A DNA stretch of 64,000 bases from Pyrrhosoma nymphula (lineage: Eukaryota > Arthropoda > Insecta > Odonata > Coenagrionidae): NCBI GenBank assembly GCA_963573305.1, contig OY754339.1, forward strand, positions 14,741,941-14,805,940. Reading direction: 5' to 3'. How positions within the stretch are numbered: position 1 is the first letter of the stretch; the number at the start of each line of letters is the position of its first letter. The translations under genes were made by a program, and so were the position numbers. Shown here piece after piece: positions 35,840-46,585 of this stretch. The notes below the pieces were generated by a model. It saw nothing but the letters and a program-made list of their open reading frames with translations, did not search any database and was not told the DNA's origin.

Positions 35840-36219
35840 TGGGGGGTTATTATGTAATCTCACTTACGTGAGAACACGTCAAAAAATGTGGAAAATTACG
35901 TCTTTTTTCGTATATTAACTCCGCCACCCAGCCGGCGTGACCATCTTAGGCTCTCAAGTGGTGATCTGCCGGTCATGTGCCGGTCTTTTACTTGATTCAT
36001 CCGCTCTTTCAAGTCTTGATCCGTATCTTTCGACTCTTGATCCGTTTAATTTGGTTCCGCCTTTCATTGGTTCCATCCCACGTGTCGTTATGGTCGTAAA
36101 ATGGAGCCACCATCGGACCTTGGCCGATCGTGAGCCGATCATTAAGAGAGCGAAACGGATCTCCCGCCTTCCCGCAAAGAGTCATTAAAAAAAAGTGAGA
36201 TTACAAAATATCATCCCTG
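35840..36219 (+). mobile_element. TIR element family T, copy 2 (most complete)
   Basis: The left end reads GGGGGG-TTATTAT-GTAATCTCAC. The right end is GTGAGATTACAAAATATCAT followed by CCCTGA, its approximate complement, giving terminal inverted repeats of about 27 bp. The interior has CCGCCACCCAG, two CTTGATCCGT units and CCGATCGTGAGCCGATCATT. An 83-codon plus frame (35937-36188) ends REPIIKRAKR like the frame in copy 1. Because the same frame is broken in copy 3, coding is doubtful. No transposase is present. Confidence 0.8.
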
Positions 36220-36250
36220 ACGATGCCGTTAAGTGGCGAAACGCGTCGTA
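36217..36250 (+). other. CTGACGA-T-hairpin-GAAAC motif
   Basis: CTGACGA, T, then GCC pairing with GGC across GTTAAGT, then GAAACGCGTCGTAC. The first bases overlap the terminus of TIR element T, so part of the match could be chance. GAAACGCGTCGT also occurs in the PLE 3' region at 30491-30531 (minus strand). Confidence 0.45.
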
Positions 36251-36322
36251 CATTAAACATTTTTAAGAAAAGTACTAAGTTTGTACAAGATGGTTGAAGG
36301 GTTTACTTTGTGGAATTTCGAC

Positions 36323-36537
36323 ATGATATAATAAATAATTAAATCTTTGTAACATTCCACACTGTTTTATTATTAGTACAAGCCTGACCGGTTTCAATGT
36401 AAACACATCATCAGAGGCCAAAATTCAATTCCAATTAATTTTGGCCTCTGATGAAAATGTGTTTACATTGAAACCGGTCAGGCTTGTACTAATAATAAAA
36501 CAGTGTGGAATATTACAAAGATTTAATTATTACATCA
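36323..36537. repeat. 215-bp palindrome (foldback element)
   Basis: The arms (36323-36428 and 36435-36537) are close reverse complements, sharing CAGGCTTGTACTAATAATAA, TTTACATTGAAACCGGTC and GGCCTCTGATGA. The right arm has a short insertion (GAAAATG for GATG). Each arm carries CTGATGA and GAAACCGGTC, another instance of the structured motif. It is likely two head-to-head fragments or a foldback MITE. Confidence 0.85.
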
Positions 36538-36744
36538 TACTAAGTTTTTCTTAATCATGAGTACTAATATAAGTAACTTCTACAAAGTAAAGCCTCCTAC
36601 TGTGAAGTTTATAGCTGAAACTCATTTTGATGGACGAATTACCATTTAAATCGATGAAAAACGTTTAAAAAATATTTTCTTTTATTTTTCAAGATGTACC
36701 AATGCATTTCAAGGAATTAATGTTTGCGAAGCTATGTATAAGAA

Positions 36745-37075
36745 AATAAATCATTCTCCTTGACCGGGGCTCGAAGCTGAATCTTTAGATACAGCGTCGG
36801 GTGCTTTAGCCAGTTAAGCTAAGTCCACAACAGAGCTTTAGTATCTAATACATAACCCATCTAAGCATTTGAAAGTCATTATACAAAATTAGTTTAAATC
36901 ACATTTTAACATGTATTATAGGAGAAATATTAGGTTATCCCCCTTAGCGCTATTCATTAACCGAGGCGTCCTCCTCCCCAGTGGATTTTTGGGAAGATGG
37001 TTCGAACATACATGCACTTGCGGGTGACTCCGCAAAAGGTAGTACCGTGGCTAGTCCCGTAATCCTCAATACTAA
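36745..37075 (-). repeat. Decayed SINE, interrupted, plus the 65-bp module
   Basis: 36750-36831 holds the minus-strand SINE body (TCATTCTCCTTGACCGGG through CCAGTTAAGCTA). Its 5' part (CCGAGGCGTCCTCCTCCCC) appears only at about 36960, so about 125 bp of other sequence split it. The module CACTTGCGGGTGACTCCG with ACCGTGGCTAGTCCCG follows at about 37016-37064 and is also found twice at 2655-2949. Confidence 0.6.
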
Positions 37076-37099
37076 AATGAAAGTTTGTCTAAGAGATGA

Positions 37100-38640
37100 A
37101 AAAATATTACGTTTTCAAAATCGTCGTCCTGCCCACTTTTTTGTATTGCAGCGAAACTTGGGTATGCCAGAATGAGTACAGATGTAGGCTTAAGTTCGTT
37201 TTAAGCGAGCTATCACTTCGTCTAGAATTTGATGAATTTCACCTTACTTTAAAGAGTAAAAAGATCTCATCTTTCCAATGATATCAAAATATTAACCCCT
37301 TGCCAAAACTAATTCTCGAGCAATTTGCCTCAAAATATGAGCAGTTTTGCGTGGGATAGATTACGGCTGTGCACTCCAGAGGGAGAATATTAAAAAAATT
37401 GTGAATTATTAGCTACTTTATTTCGTCTAAAAACTAATGGCGTGTAGTTTGTATGTTTTATTATTTATAACATATAATCAATTTGTCACCGCAGTAATTT
37501 TTACAAAAAAAAACCTGTTGTGAAGGCGTTTTCTCCGTACGGCTTGAAAAAATGAGTCAAGCTAGAGACTTATGTTGATGATTATATTTAATCAATGAGA
37601 ATTTTCACGTATGGGTCATTCCATATCAAATCAACCAGTGAATTTACCTGACCCTTTGCGATTTTGATGAAAATTGGTAATGTTGTTGGCCCTACAGAGA
37701 AACTAAATAATACCAAGTTTTACACCCCTGGGCCAAATACTTTGTTAGAAATTTGGGTCTAAAAATGGCCCAAAAATCAACTTTTTGAAGAAATTTCAAA
37801 AATGTAAAAAAAATCGTATCTCCTGTCGTATTTGGAGTCCCACTTTGAAAGTTGGCCTTTTTTTAATGAAACATGTATGTTTTTTGAAAAAAATAAGCAA
37901 AATAAAATATCCCATTTATCATAATTCAAGGTCAAAGTATGTTGACCTTGACCTTTGACCTATAATTATTTTTAACCTCAGCATGTGCATATAAAATGAA
38001 AGACAATTTCAAGAGCTTTAAATTGACACCACACACAACTCTCTAAGTGTTTTTGTATCCGAGTTACGGCAATTCAAAAGGTTCACTGCAGGCCTAAAAT
38101 TTGATTTTTGGGCCATTTTTAGACCCAAATTTCTAACAAAGTATTTGGCCCAGGGGTGTAAAACTTGGTATTATTTAGTTTCTCTGTAGGGCCAACAACT
38201 TTACCAATTTTCATCAAAATCGCAAAGGGTCAGGTAAATTTTGCCATTTTTTTGGTTGATTTGACATGGAATGACCCGTATGTAACTAAATAAGCACGCC
38301 ATTAATTTCACAATGTATACTTCATTCCTCTTACAGACGCTGAAATTAAAGAAATAAAATTCGAACATGGTGTCCATTATGACTGGGCAAATGTCTCGCC
38401 CAAAAAACCTTTAATGAATTGGGTGTGGGATATCTGAGAAGTGTTTGCGGTAAAAGAAGGAGTGATACGGTTAGGAATGAATGGGGAATGCATGTTCCGG
38501 TACTAGACATTTGGCCACGCCGCGACGCGTCGAGAGAATGTATGAAAATTAAATAACTGATAGACTGGCGTGGGCAGCGTGGGCATAAACCACATGCCGC
38601 CGGTTGTAAGGGAGGATAGTCTGAGACTCATAAATGACCG
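37100..38640 (+). pseudogene. LINE C-terminal fragment, split by a MITE
   Basis: The first piece (37100-37190) reads VVLPTFLYCSETWVCQNEYR, the block LPTxLYGSETW found after the RT domain of several LINE clades. The second piece (38405-38640) reads GYLRSVCGKRRSDTVRNEW, then HMPPVVREDSLRL. This corresponds to the YLRRxxGxxRxDxxRNE and WxGHxxRMP blocks that follow. The two pieces are in the right order and strand, with the 663-bp element 37614-38276 between them. The intervening flanks are not recognised. It is a different family from the LINE at 11690. Confidence 0.65.
37608..38282. mobile_element. 663-bp element with about 170-bp inverted repeats and 6-bp target duplication
   Basis: The element (37614-38276) starts GGTCATTCCATATCAAATCA and ends with the near complement TTGACATGGAATGACC. 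Arms extend to about 37785 and from about 38095, sharing CCCCTGGGCCAAATACTTTG and TTCTCTGTAGGGCCAACAAC. CGTATG flanks it on both sides (37608-37613 and 38277-38282). The interior of about 300 bp has no coding frame. Near-identity of the long arms suggests a fairly young insertion. The superfamily is unassigned. Confidence 0.9.
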
Positions 38641-39308
38641 TGAAAAGGGGACACAAAGGACGAACAACAGAAATGGTTGCTAACATGTATTAATAACCAA
38701 AACGACCCTATTGTGTATATCGTAAAATTAACTGACCGAAACTCACGACTATCTTCAGCAAAGAGCACCGACTAACCATTTTCTTCATTAGATTTCTAGT
38801 CGCCAACCTATTGAAAACAAATGAATTTGGAATTAAAATTCGACATACGATTGAAATTACATCCACCCTCAAGAAGTCCCTATATTGTAAATCCCTATTA
38901 ACACTTTTTTTGGTAAAATTCGAAGCTTGGTAACGAATTATAGATAAAAATTATTTTAATAAACTATCTATCTATATAAATAAAATCTAATAAAAAGTTA
39001 ATGGTGGGAATTAAAACTACATGGCTAAGAGATAATCGTTTTCAAATCCCAGAGTTTTCTTCAAATCAATGTGCGGTTTAACCACAATCGTAATCGCAGT
39101 CTTTAAAATAATTCTTATTCAGGGGTTGTCAAATAGAATTTTGATTTTAAAATAGCTTGAGATAGCAATGTGAACAGATGGTGCGGGATGGTGTAAGAGG
39201 TAGGGGTTTACTGGGAAAGGATATGCGAATGTGGTGGAGGGAACTCTAAAGAGGAGGAATATTAGGAGTGAATATTTTTCAAAAAGCCAGGCGAAACGGT
39301 CCACTCCT
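38641..39308. other. AT-rich stretch without recognisable features
   Basis: Nothing assigned. Confidence 0.4.
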
Positions 39309-39309
39309 G

Positions 39310-40053
39310 TCAGGGGAGATATTTTGTAATCTCACCTTTTTAATGACTCTTTGCGGGAAGGCGGGAGACCCGTTTCGCTCTCTTAATAACTGGCTCACGA
39401 TCGGCATTTCACGTTCCTTATGCCCCGTTTAGACTACTATCGTACGTACCATCGTAGCAACCCGCACACATTCACACTACTATCGTAACTCAGTGCTGCC
39501 CTCACCAGGAATCGCGACGAAGAAGTAAAGAGCAAGCGAACAAAACAGGGATTCCCGCGTTCCAGTGGCGTTTTTAAGACTTTCGACATGGTTTTACAAG
39601 CAAATGACACCTATATTTGTTTATTCATCAAAGTACCACCATCTAATTCAATATAATGCTTGACGTTTTTGATTATCGTCATTCATCATTTCCGATTTCC
39701 GGTCGTGATACCAGCGCTAACCATCGTGAAAGTGTCAGTGTTAGGAACTACGTGTACCGCTGTCCGGACTTGCGTTCACACTACTATTTCCGGCAACTAT
39801 CGTCAGGACGATGGTAGGTACGATAGTAGTCTGAACGGGGCATTACGACTGGTGAGATGGAACTACCGAAATGTGGAGGCAAACGAAACGGATAAGGAGT
39901 CGAAAGATACGGATCAAGAGTTGAAAGAGCGGGTGAGCGAACCTGCAGATCACCACTTGGAGAACCGAAGAGTGTCACGCCGCCTGGATGGCAGAGTGGA
40001 ACTACGAAAAATGACGTCATTTTCCGTATTTTATGACGTATTCTCACTTAAGT
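39310..40053 (-). mobile_element. TIR element family T, copy 3, split by MITE M
   Basis: The outer parts (39310-39420 and 39844-40053) together match family T in reverse: CAGGGGAGATATTTTGTAATC at the start, CCCGTTTCGCTCTCTTAA, then GATGGAACTACCGAAATG and GATACGGATCAAGAG. The 423-bp MITE sits between CATTTCACGTTCC and GGTGAGATGGAACTA, which are almost contiguous in copy 1 (complement of 13520-13550). The far end is decayed. Confidence 0.85.
39418..39846 (+). mobile_element. MITE family M, copy 2 (423 bp) with TTA target duplication
   Basis: It starts TGCCCCGTTTAGACTACTAT at 39421 and ends CTGAACGGGGCA at 39843, with TTA on both sides. The uninterrupted target in family T copy 1 confirms the boundary. 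A 3-bp TTA duplication and GC-rich ends fit the PIF/Harbinger group (TWA targets), though no transposase is present to prove it. Its 135-codon plus frame (39660-40067) runs across the element boundary and is spurious. Confidence 0.9.
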
Positions 40054-40819
40054 GTAAAATAAAATAGAAAATAACCCACCAGCTCCGGCATGCGCGGCAC
40101 CCATCCCGGGCATTTTTCCCGCTTACTTAAAAAGACAGCAGCGCCACCTTCCCGCCTACGCACTGCGCGACGGCTTGCCCAGGAAAACGCTGGACATCCT
40201 TCTCAGTTTACACGATTATATAAAGTTCGTGAAACTAACGTACTTCTAAGTATCTGAACTCAAAGATAATGGATGCAGCTGGGACTTATTCCGTAGATAT
40301 ATCTCTCATCGCTTCCCACAACCGAGTACCATTCCAGCAAAAATGATAAAATATTATGTACATTTTCTAATATGTCTTTGTCTCCGATGTGGTCATCATT
40401 AAGTAAACGCGAAAAAAGTATGTCCTAGCCCTATCTTTCAAGCATCGAACGGTGAAAGTAGAACTTTTTTCATTTATTAGCATGACACCATGGCAATGTA
40501 AAATTCAGCGGAATGAAAATGGATATTTCAGGCGTGGATTGAGAACAGGAGGGCGTGTATGATGTAATGCATGAGTTTTCGTAAAGCAAAAGATATATGG
40601 AGGGATAGGGTATTATGTAGGAAATTAGTACAGCAGAGATAGTTTAACTGGCCTAATACCGAGAGTGAAATTCTTTTGACTGTCCCCATCCCGAAATAAA
40701 ACTGAATGATGGGTATGTTTGCATGTGTATGCTCCTTTACCCTTCAGTAATGCAATATTTCAGGTAATATTTCTTCGATTATATTTTGTATGCTTGGTGA
40801 AGGGTTTAATATGAAGTGT

Positions 40820-40985
40820 ATAAGAGAGTTTATGGACGGGATGAAGAAGGGTAGGACGTATGCGGAGATGAGGGAAGAAATACTGGAGGTAGATAGGGCC
40901 CTGCACGTGTAAACATTAGAAGGATTTTCTCTGACTTTCAATAAAACCTACCTTCTACGGGTAGATTACTTTAATGCATATGTAC
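40820..40985 (+). pseudogene. LINE 3' end, same family as 11690-12690
   Basis: FMDGMKKGRTYAEMREEILE is readable at about 40831-40890. It is followed by the same untranslated tail, including TTCTCTGACTTTCA and GTAGATTACTTTAAT-type sequence. It is an extreme 5' truncation of about 165 bp. Confidence 0.8.
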
Positions 40986-42364
40986 GATCTTCACTTTCTG
41001 AGAAAATTGGTAAAAATGTCTCCTCTTATTGGCAGCCAGTAACGTACCGTGACGGAAGTGTAAGAATTTGACAATGTTTGGTCGTCGTACGTTGACGACA
41101 CCGTCAATGTCCGGAGATCGTAATACGTTGCACTAAATTTCAATCACCAAGCTCCGCGAACGCCACCGTCCATTTCCGTCACGTCAAAAAGCGTCGATCG
41201 TAATCCTGCCCTAAATACGGCTTTTGGGTCGTTATAAGTTACCGGTCAATGATAGGTTAATGGATTATAATAAATATCGAATAGGCAAGAGTATTTTATA
41301 TTTTGAAACTATCAGAAAACACAGTTTTTCCATGCTAGGGTGGTATATTAATTTGAAAAATCATTTCTTCCCCAATTTTTTTGGCATTCAAATATTTTAG
41401 GACCCATTTTTCTTCCAACTCAATGTTTCTTCAATGAATAAATAATTTATGTTAGTTTACTCTGGGAAAAATATGCCCGCCGCGTTTGCAATGCTTTGTT
41501 AAATATAATAATGCAAAAAAAAGCACGGTACGAGTTCAAATTTTACTCTGGTACAACATTTGCCAGCCTTTAAATCTGCATTTGTGAAAAGTAATTTGTA
41601 CTCCTTTCCTTAGACACTAAAAGGTATTCTCAAAGTCTTTCCTTCTAAAGAATTGCTAGACATGATAGAGACGTCTTTTTAAGTGAGTTAACTAAGTTTA
41701 GTGATGCCTGCAATTCTCTTTGAGAGCAAATGAAGTTCGCGATTGTTGTGAAGCTTCAAAGGAAAAAAAATATCCCTGTGAATGCCCAGTTGAAATGACA
41801 TTTAAGAAAGTTCAGTTATGTTTTTCCAAGGGGGCCTAATAATTGAATTCTTTGTGTCTATTGTTTTTTTCTGTTCATATCAAAGGTTACAAGGCCAGGA
41901 GAGAATACATTTTTTGCTGTAAGTTCAACAATAAGGGCTTGCTTCAATCGAATTGAAGTATAATTTCTGTTCCATTTACCTTTTGTAACAGTTTTCAAGA
42001 AGAGGTCTCTGACGTTCTTTGGCAGTAAAAACTTTGCTTGTAATTAAACTCCACGGATAAAAACGCAATTCATATTCAAAGTTTAATTTTCATATTAGTG
42101 CATCTCAATATAAGAGGTTTTGATGATGTACATATGAAAAAAAAATGTTTTCATCAAAAGATTTCTTGCACATTGTCATAAATGAATTTCTTGCTCATTG
42201 AAAACAGGTGGTAAACTCTTGTTTATCTTTGCTTTTTATTGTTTAAACTTCACGGGTTGTGACTTCTTTGAAGTCCCATTTTCCCCTACGAAGCCATCCA
42301 CATGATGGTTTCACATGGGTACGAAATATAATTTCCTAGCATCCTCCTGAATTGCAATGAGAAT
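40986..42364. other. Stretch without recognisable genes
   Basis: At 41045-41205 ACCGTGACGGAAGTG and TTTCCGTCACGTCA face each other and could be the ends of a small, decayed inverted-repeat element. The rest is AT-rich and unassigned. Confidence 0.35.
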
Positions 42365-42432
42365 TAGGAAGCCTGGATGGCGTAGTTTTCTGCGCATTGA
42401 CCAGGCAAGTCAAGAGGTCCGCGGTTAGGTTG
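42365..42432 (+). repeat. Degenerate tRNA-like SINE head
   Basis: GCCTGGATGGCGTAGTTTTC and GTCAAGAGGTCCGCGGTTAG have the layout of a tRNA D-arm region and T-arm, but the B-box is broken (GGTTAGGTT). A similar text occurs at 51365-51435. Confidence 0.45.
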
Positions 42433-43624
42433 TTATTGCCTGAGAAATAGAAGTTGGAAAGAAGACATATCTGTCCCCCCTTTTTGAGGTATTTATTGTA
42501 AGGGTGCACTGAATATTTACTATACCAGCTTCCTGTTTTGCGGTTCTTGTTTCTAAATTCATTGGCAAAAAATATTTATGGGATTTTCTCATCACCCTAT
42601 TGTGTAGCATCTGCCCATACCTTTACCTTAAATACTGCGGTATGGAACTTTACGCTGTGTCCACCTTACCTACGTATCTGCAAAATAGGCTGACAGCTGT
42701 TTCGATTCTTTGCGATATCTTTTTAACCTCTGAGAGTACTATTTGTCTCTAGCCTTTTCATTTAACATGGTGAATATGACTTCCTAATGGCTCTGAGCTC
42801 ACTGAGCTGATCTGGCTCTGAAGTACGTCAGGACGCCCCGTGGGACGCGTAAGCCAGGAGGGAAGATGTCTGTTTCTCGTCTTCTTCCTTCGTTTCATAG
42901 ATTAAAGAAGATAGTGGAAGTCGTCTTGAAGCACGAAAGTGCAGCCTGTTTTATTTGCTGTAAATAATCCGTCTATTATTTACTTATACTTAGTTGATAA
43001 TCTGTATTTAGAAAAACAACTACTACTCCGGGATATTTTGTAATTTTTATCCTGGGAAAAAGAAGTTTTTCCCCTGATGATTGACAAAAATGCCATTCAT
43101 TTTCATTTCATAGAAAAAATATGATTCGTCATTAATGATTCATTATACGTGTGAGAAAAACATAGTTGGAGAAAAGATGGCTCTACCACGATGGCCTTTT
43201 TATTAATTTGCCTAGCCGTTAAATGTAATCTCCAGCGCTCCACACCATTCAACACCTTGCAATGTGCGAATATTGAATGTAGTTTTCCATGGTGAGCTCC
43301 GATGAAAAATTGAAGGCCATTGCCGGAGAATAGCCATAATCGATCGGGAGCTAGGTACCTTTAAGCATTCATTGCGAGAGAAACTCTTTTCGTCGTTTGA
43401 ATTTGACTCCATTCCATATGGACCTCCTCCTTCACCACTTACTCTTTCCTAACCGATATCTGAAGGACGAATTTATAATCTCTCACGCAGCTAAACCGGT
43501 GCTAATTTTGCAAGCATCATTTTTCTATCAATTTCCTTTATTTACATATTCAGTTACCTAGACATATATGCCGGCGTTGCTGTTGGCTTATTTGCGAGGT
43601 TTAACTGTGTTTCAAAGTCCGCTA

Positions 43625-43986
43625 ACTTGTTAACCAAAGTCAATGACCGGGTCCCAAAGGAAATTTAAAGCGGGGCATACGAAGTTAAATGCAACTGTGG
43701 AAGTTCTTATGTTGGACAGACATCCAGGGCACTGAAATACTGTTTGCAAGAACACCAAAGGGCAACGAGGAAAGTACATCACGCCTCTCTGCCATTGCAG
43801 AGCGCACTTTGGTGGGTCATTCATATAATATTAAATTTGAAGATGCAACATTAATAGAAAAAGAAAAAACGTCACTTCCCACGAATTATTCTGGAAACAA
43901 TAAAAATCACCAAGATTCCCATCAACAGAGAAGACAGCTGCTCGCTGTCCAACGGATGGAATCGCGCGTTGCGCGGGAAACCATAA
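43625..43986 (+). pseudogene. Penelope-like element GIY-YIG endonuclease (family D)
   Basis: From about 43674 one frame reads GAYEVKCNCGSSYVGQTSRA then LKYCLQEHQRATRK. This is the GIY (as GAY) and YIG (as YVG) halves with the conserved Q-T-x-R and E-H. After a frameshift near 43800, HSYNIKFEDATLIEKEK follows. After another, PRIILETIKITKIPINREDS and CSLSNGWNRAL lead to a stop at 43984-43986. These match the C-terminal order of family B (NRDAG, LSxxW). It is the only plus-strand PLE in the window. Short complementary texts flank it (about 43565 and 44100, ATGCCGGCGTTGC), possibly terminal repeats. Confidence 0.9.
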
Positions 43987-44163
43987 ATGACTACGACTAA
44001 TCACAACGACTAATCACAACGAACCTAACCCCAACTGATGATGTATGTAAGACGACCAAAGACCTGCATCTTCACTTCACTCACCTTAAGAAGCTGACTG
44101 CAACGCCGGCATATCTGTCATCCCAGCAGAATGGACCTGCGCGGAGGTGCGTAAGGAGCGTGA

Positions 44164-44835
44164 TTAATTAGTTTGGCCGTGTTTGGGAGAAAATTGCTTA
44201 TATGCGTGTATTGAGAAAATGGATGAGAGCTGAATAGCTAAATATATATCAATAAGAGAGGAATAAATGGTGAAAGAGGAAAGGGTAAGCCAAAGAAACG
44301 AAGAAAAGAAAAAAAGAAGGAAAAAACATTTGTTAGCGTGCTGGAAGAGAGTCATAAGAGGGTGAAAATGAGGACTCTTAAGAACAAGAAATCTTCTAAC
44401 TTGAAGCAGTGCATGAATGAAGCAAAAGTGAAGGGGGTGTGTAAGCGTTGGGCAGTGTGAAAGAACAGGAATGAAGGTAGGGAATTTTGAGGGAATAGCA
44501 AATAAAATAAAGCACGTTTGAACCCCGGATGATATAGCAAGACAATTTTCTCGGAATAACAGAAAGATGAAGCACGTTTGAACCCCGGAAGACACGGCAA
44601 GATGGGTGTGTTCATATGCATTAATTTTAAAACTGTTTGCCTCAAAGTACTGCCAAAACTTCCTTAAACGGAATTTCGGTATAGGTTTGACATCACCATA
44701 TGTAGGTATTTGCTTTAGGTTTGAGGAAAAATCATTGGGAAACTCAATGACGTAGGAAATAAATAAACTCTTCATTTCGACGCTCCGAAGGGAATTTAAT
44801 TCCGGATTGAAGGCAAACATATGTGAATACAGCAA
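44164..44835 (-). other. Longest open frame (223 codons), probably non-coding
   Basis: The product is rich in Phe, Leu and Ser with no family pattern. It includes an imperfect internal repeat (AVSSGVQTCFIFL and AISSGVQTCFILF) caused by a roughly 57-bp tandem DNA duplication around CACGTTTGAACCCCGGA (44511-44606). Its C-terminal third comes from a purine-rich plus strand (44210-44400) that cannot produce stops on the minus strand. A partially hydrophobic protein cannot be excluded, but I consider it a composition effect. Confidence 0.2.
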
Positions 44836-45517
44836 CCCTAGAGCAGGGATAAAAAAGATAACTTATATTTAATCAGCGATAGTTTTTTTAACCGTCAGCT
44901 TGTATTTCTTTATTTACGAGCTCCCGGTCAACATATTTTAACTGCTCCGAAAAAGCGCCAATCCTTTTTCCAAAGCCGACGTTCGAACTGGTTAAAGGGA
45001 AAAAAGTGTTTTTCATGCAAAATGTTTATCAGATATGGGAGGTAAATTATTAAGCTGCAAACACACTTTTACTCATATCATCCTCGTACGTTACTTTTTT
45101 AATGTTAACGAGGAAAATGTACGGCGTGCACGACCTGTCATTAGTATGGCACGTTGGCTTTTATGTGAACGTTGTCGTAACGGAGTTTGTTGGTGCATTG
45201 TTTTTGTAGGGGTCACTTCACACCGTGTACGCGTCATTAAAACGCAGGGAATTGGTTTGAAAAATTAAGTAAATCTGTATAAATTCGGTATTAATTTACA
45301 TCATATACACTCATGTTAAATTGAAGATTAAATGGTAAGGAAATTGGAATAAATTTGCTAGGAGTGATCAGGATAGTCTTCAATGACTTGTCTGTTCATT
45401 TTGATGGTGTTTAAAGGCGTTTAAATTTTTAAGAATCTTTTTTTATATTTTCCCTCGGAAACGTTGACTTAGTTAAAATATTCTCTATTTATGTCTAAAA
45501 ACGTTTTATTTAAAAAA

Positions 45518-46230
45518 GTTTCGTTTAAATTGAAAGATGGGAGTTTCCTGCGTTTCGTTTTGGACGTTTAGTTGCTAAAGTGTTTTCGTTTAAATTGAAA
45601 GATGGGAGTTCCCTGAGTTTCGTTTTGGAGGTTTAGTTGCTTAAGGACGTTCGGTGGTTTCACTCAACTTAAGAGAATTCGACGACACTTGCTGGAAGCA
45701 TTACTGATGTTGTCTTAAATCTACCTGATTTTTTTCAGAATTATTTACCGCAGATTACTTAAGATATTTGATCGAGAAATGGATAAAAAATTACATGGGT
45801 TCTTATGGGAACACAAGGTACGAGTTGCTTAATTAATCAAAAAGAACCTTTTTCTAGTTAAGAATAAGAAAAACAAAAATAATAAAAATAAAGTATATAA
45901 AATGATTTTCATACATTATTCTTTTGATGATTTAAGTTGTTTTTGTTTTTCTTGTTCTTAACTAGAAAGAGTTCTTTTCGATGAATAAAGCTAGTCGCAC
46001 CTCGCGTTCCCATAATAACCCATGTTATTTCATGCCCACTTTCACATCAAATATCCTAAGAAATCTGCGGTAAATAATTTTGAAAAAATTCAGGTAGCTT
46101 TAGGAAAACATAATTAATGCTTCCAGCAAGTTTCGTCGAATTCCCATAAAGTTAAGAGTGAAACCACCGAACGTCCTTAAATGTTTCGTTTAAATTGAAA
46201 TATGGGAGTTTCCTGCGTTTCGTTTTAAAA
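45518..46230 (+). repeat. Tandem repeat, unit about 64 bp, three copies, split by palindrome P
   Basis: TTCGTTTAAATTGAAAGATG starts units at about 45520 and 45585, and with one change at about 46183. Each continues GGAGTTTCCTG and TTTCGTTTTGGA. The palindromic element stands between units 2 and 3. Confidence 0.85.
45641..46180. mobile_element. TTAA palindromic element family P, copy 2 (532 bp)
   Basis: TTAA at 45641-45644 and 46177-46180 flanks an element that begins GGACGTTCGGTGGTTTCACT and ends with the complement AGTGAAACCACCGAACGTCC. The two halves are reverse complements over most of their length, with centre near 45910. The empty site (GTTTAGTTGCTAAAGTG in the preceding tandem unit) shows that only one TTAA-like site was present before insertion. 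It lacks the 42-bp duplication of copy 1 and carries no coding frame. Confidence 0.9.
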
Positions 46231-46585
46231 AGGTATAACTTATTTACGGGTTCCTTTCTAAATATTTTGTTTCCAAATACGACATTAAAAAAAAAGGCTT
46301 TGTTTAAGATAAGTAAGTATCTTCATAGTTTCAACCGTCAGTTCCACAGGTATTTGCGGTCATGAGCCGTGAGAGAAGTACGATACTGAGAAATTATTAT
46401 GATGCGCGGCCGTGAAACACGTCTGGACTCCCCATGGGACGAAACAAGGAGGGAAGTTGTCTGCTTTTCGTCCTATTCCTCGCTTTCACGGATTAAAGAA
46501 GCGAGTGGATGTCGTCTTGACGCAAGGAAGTGAAGCCTGTTTTTTTTGCGAAAGATAATCAGCTAAATGTCTCTTGCCTATTCAT

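Larger units (their letters stand above)
42820..46585 (+). repeat. Direct repeat pair of about 165 bp (42820-42985 and 46405-46585)
   Basis: Both copies contain AGGAGGGAAG then TGTCTG, CGTCTT/CGTCCT, GATTAAAGAAG, GTCGTCTTGA and GAAGTGAAGCCTG or its variant, in order and about equally spaced. Weaker third traces lie at 46690-46750. The parent element is not known. The region between holds the PLE of family D and the palindrome of family P. Confidence 0.6.

Noticed and set aside
44164..44835. A host gene on the minus strand (223 codons)
   Set aside because: No domain or codon-like pattern. The open frame follows from a purine-rich opposite strand and a short tandem duplication.
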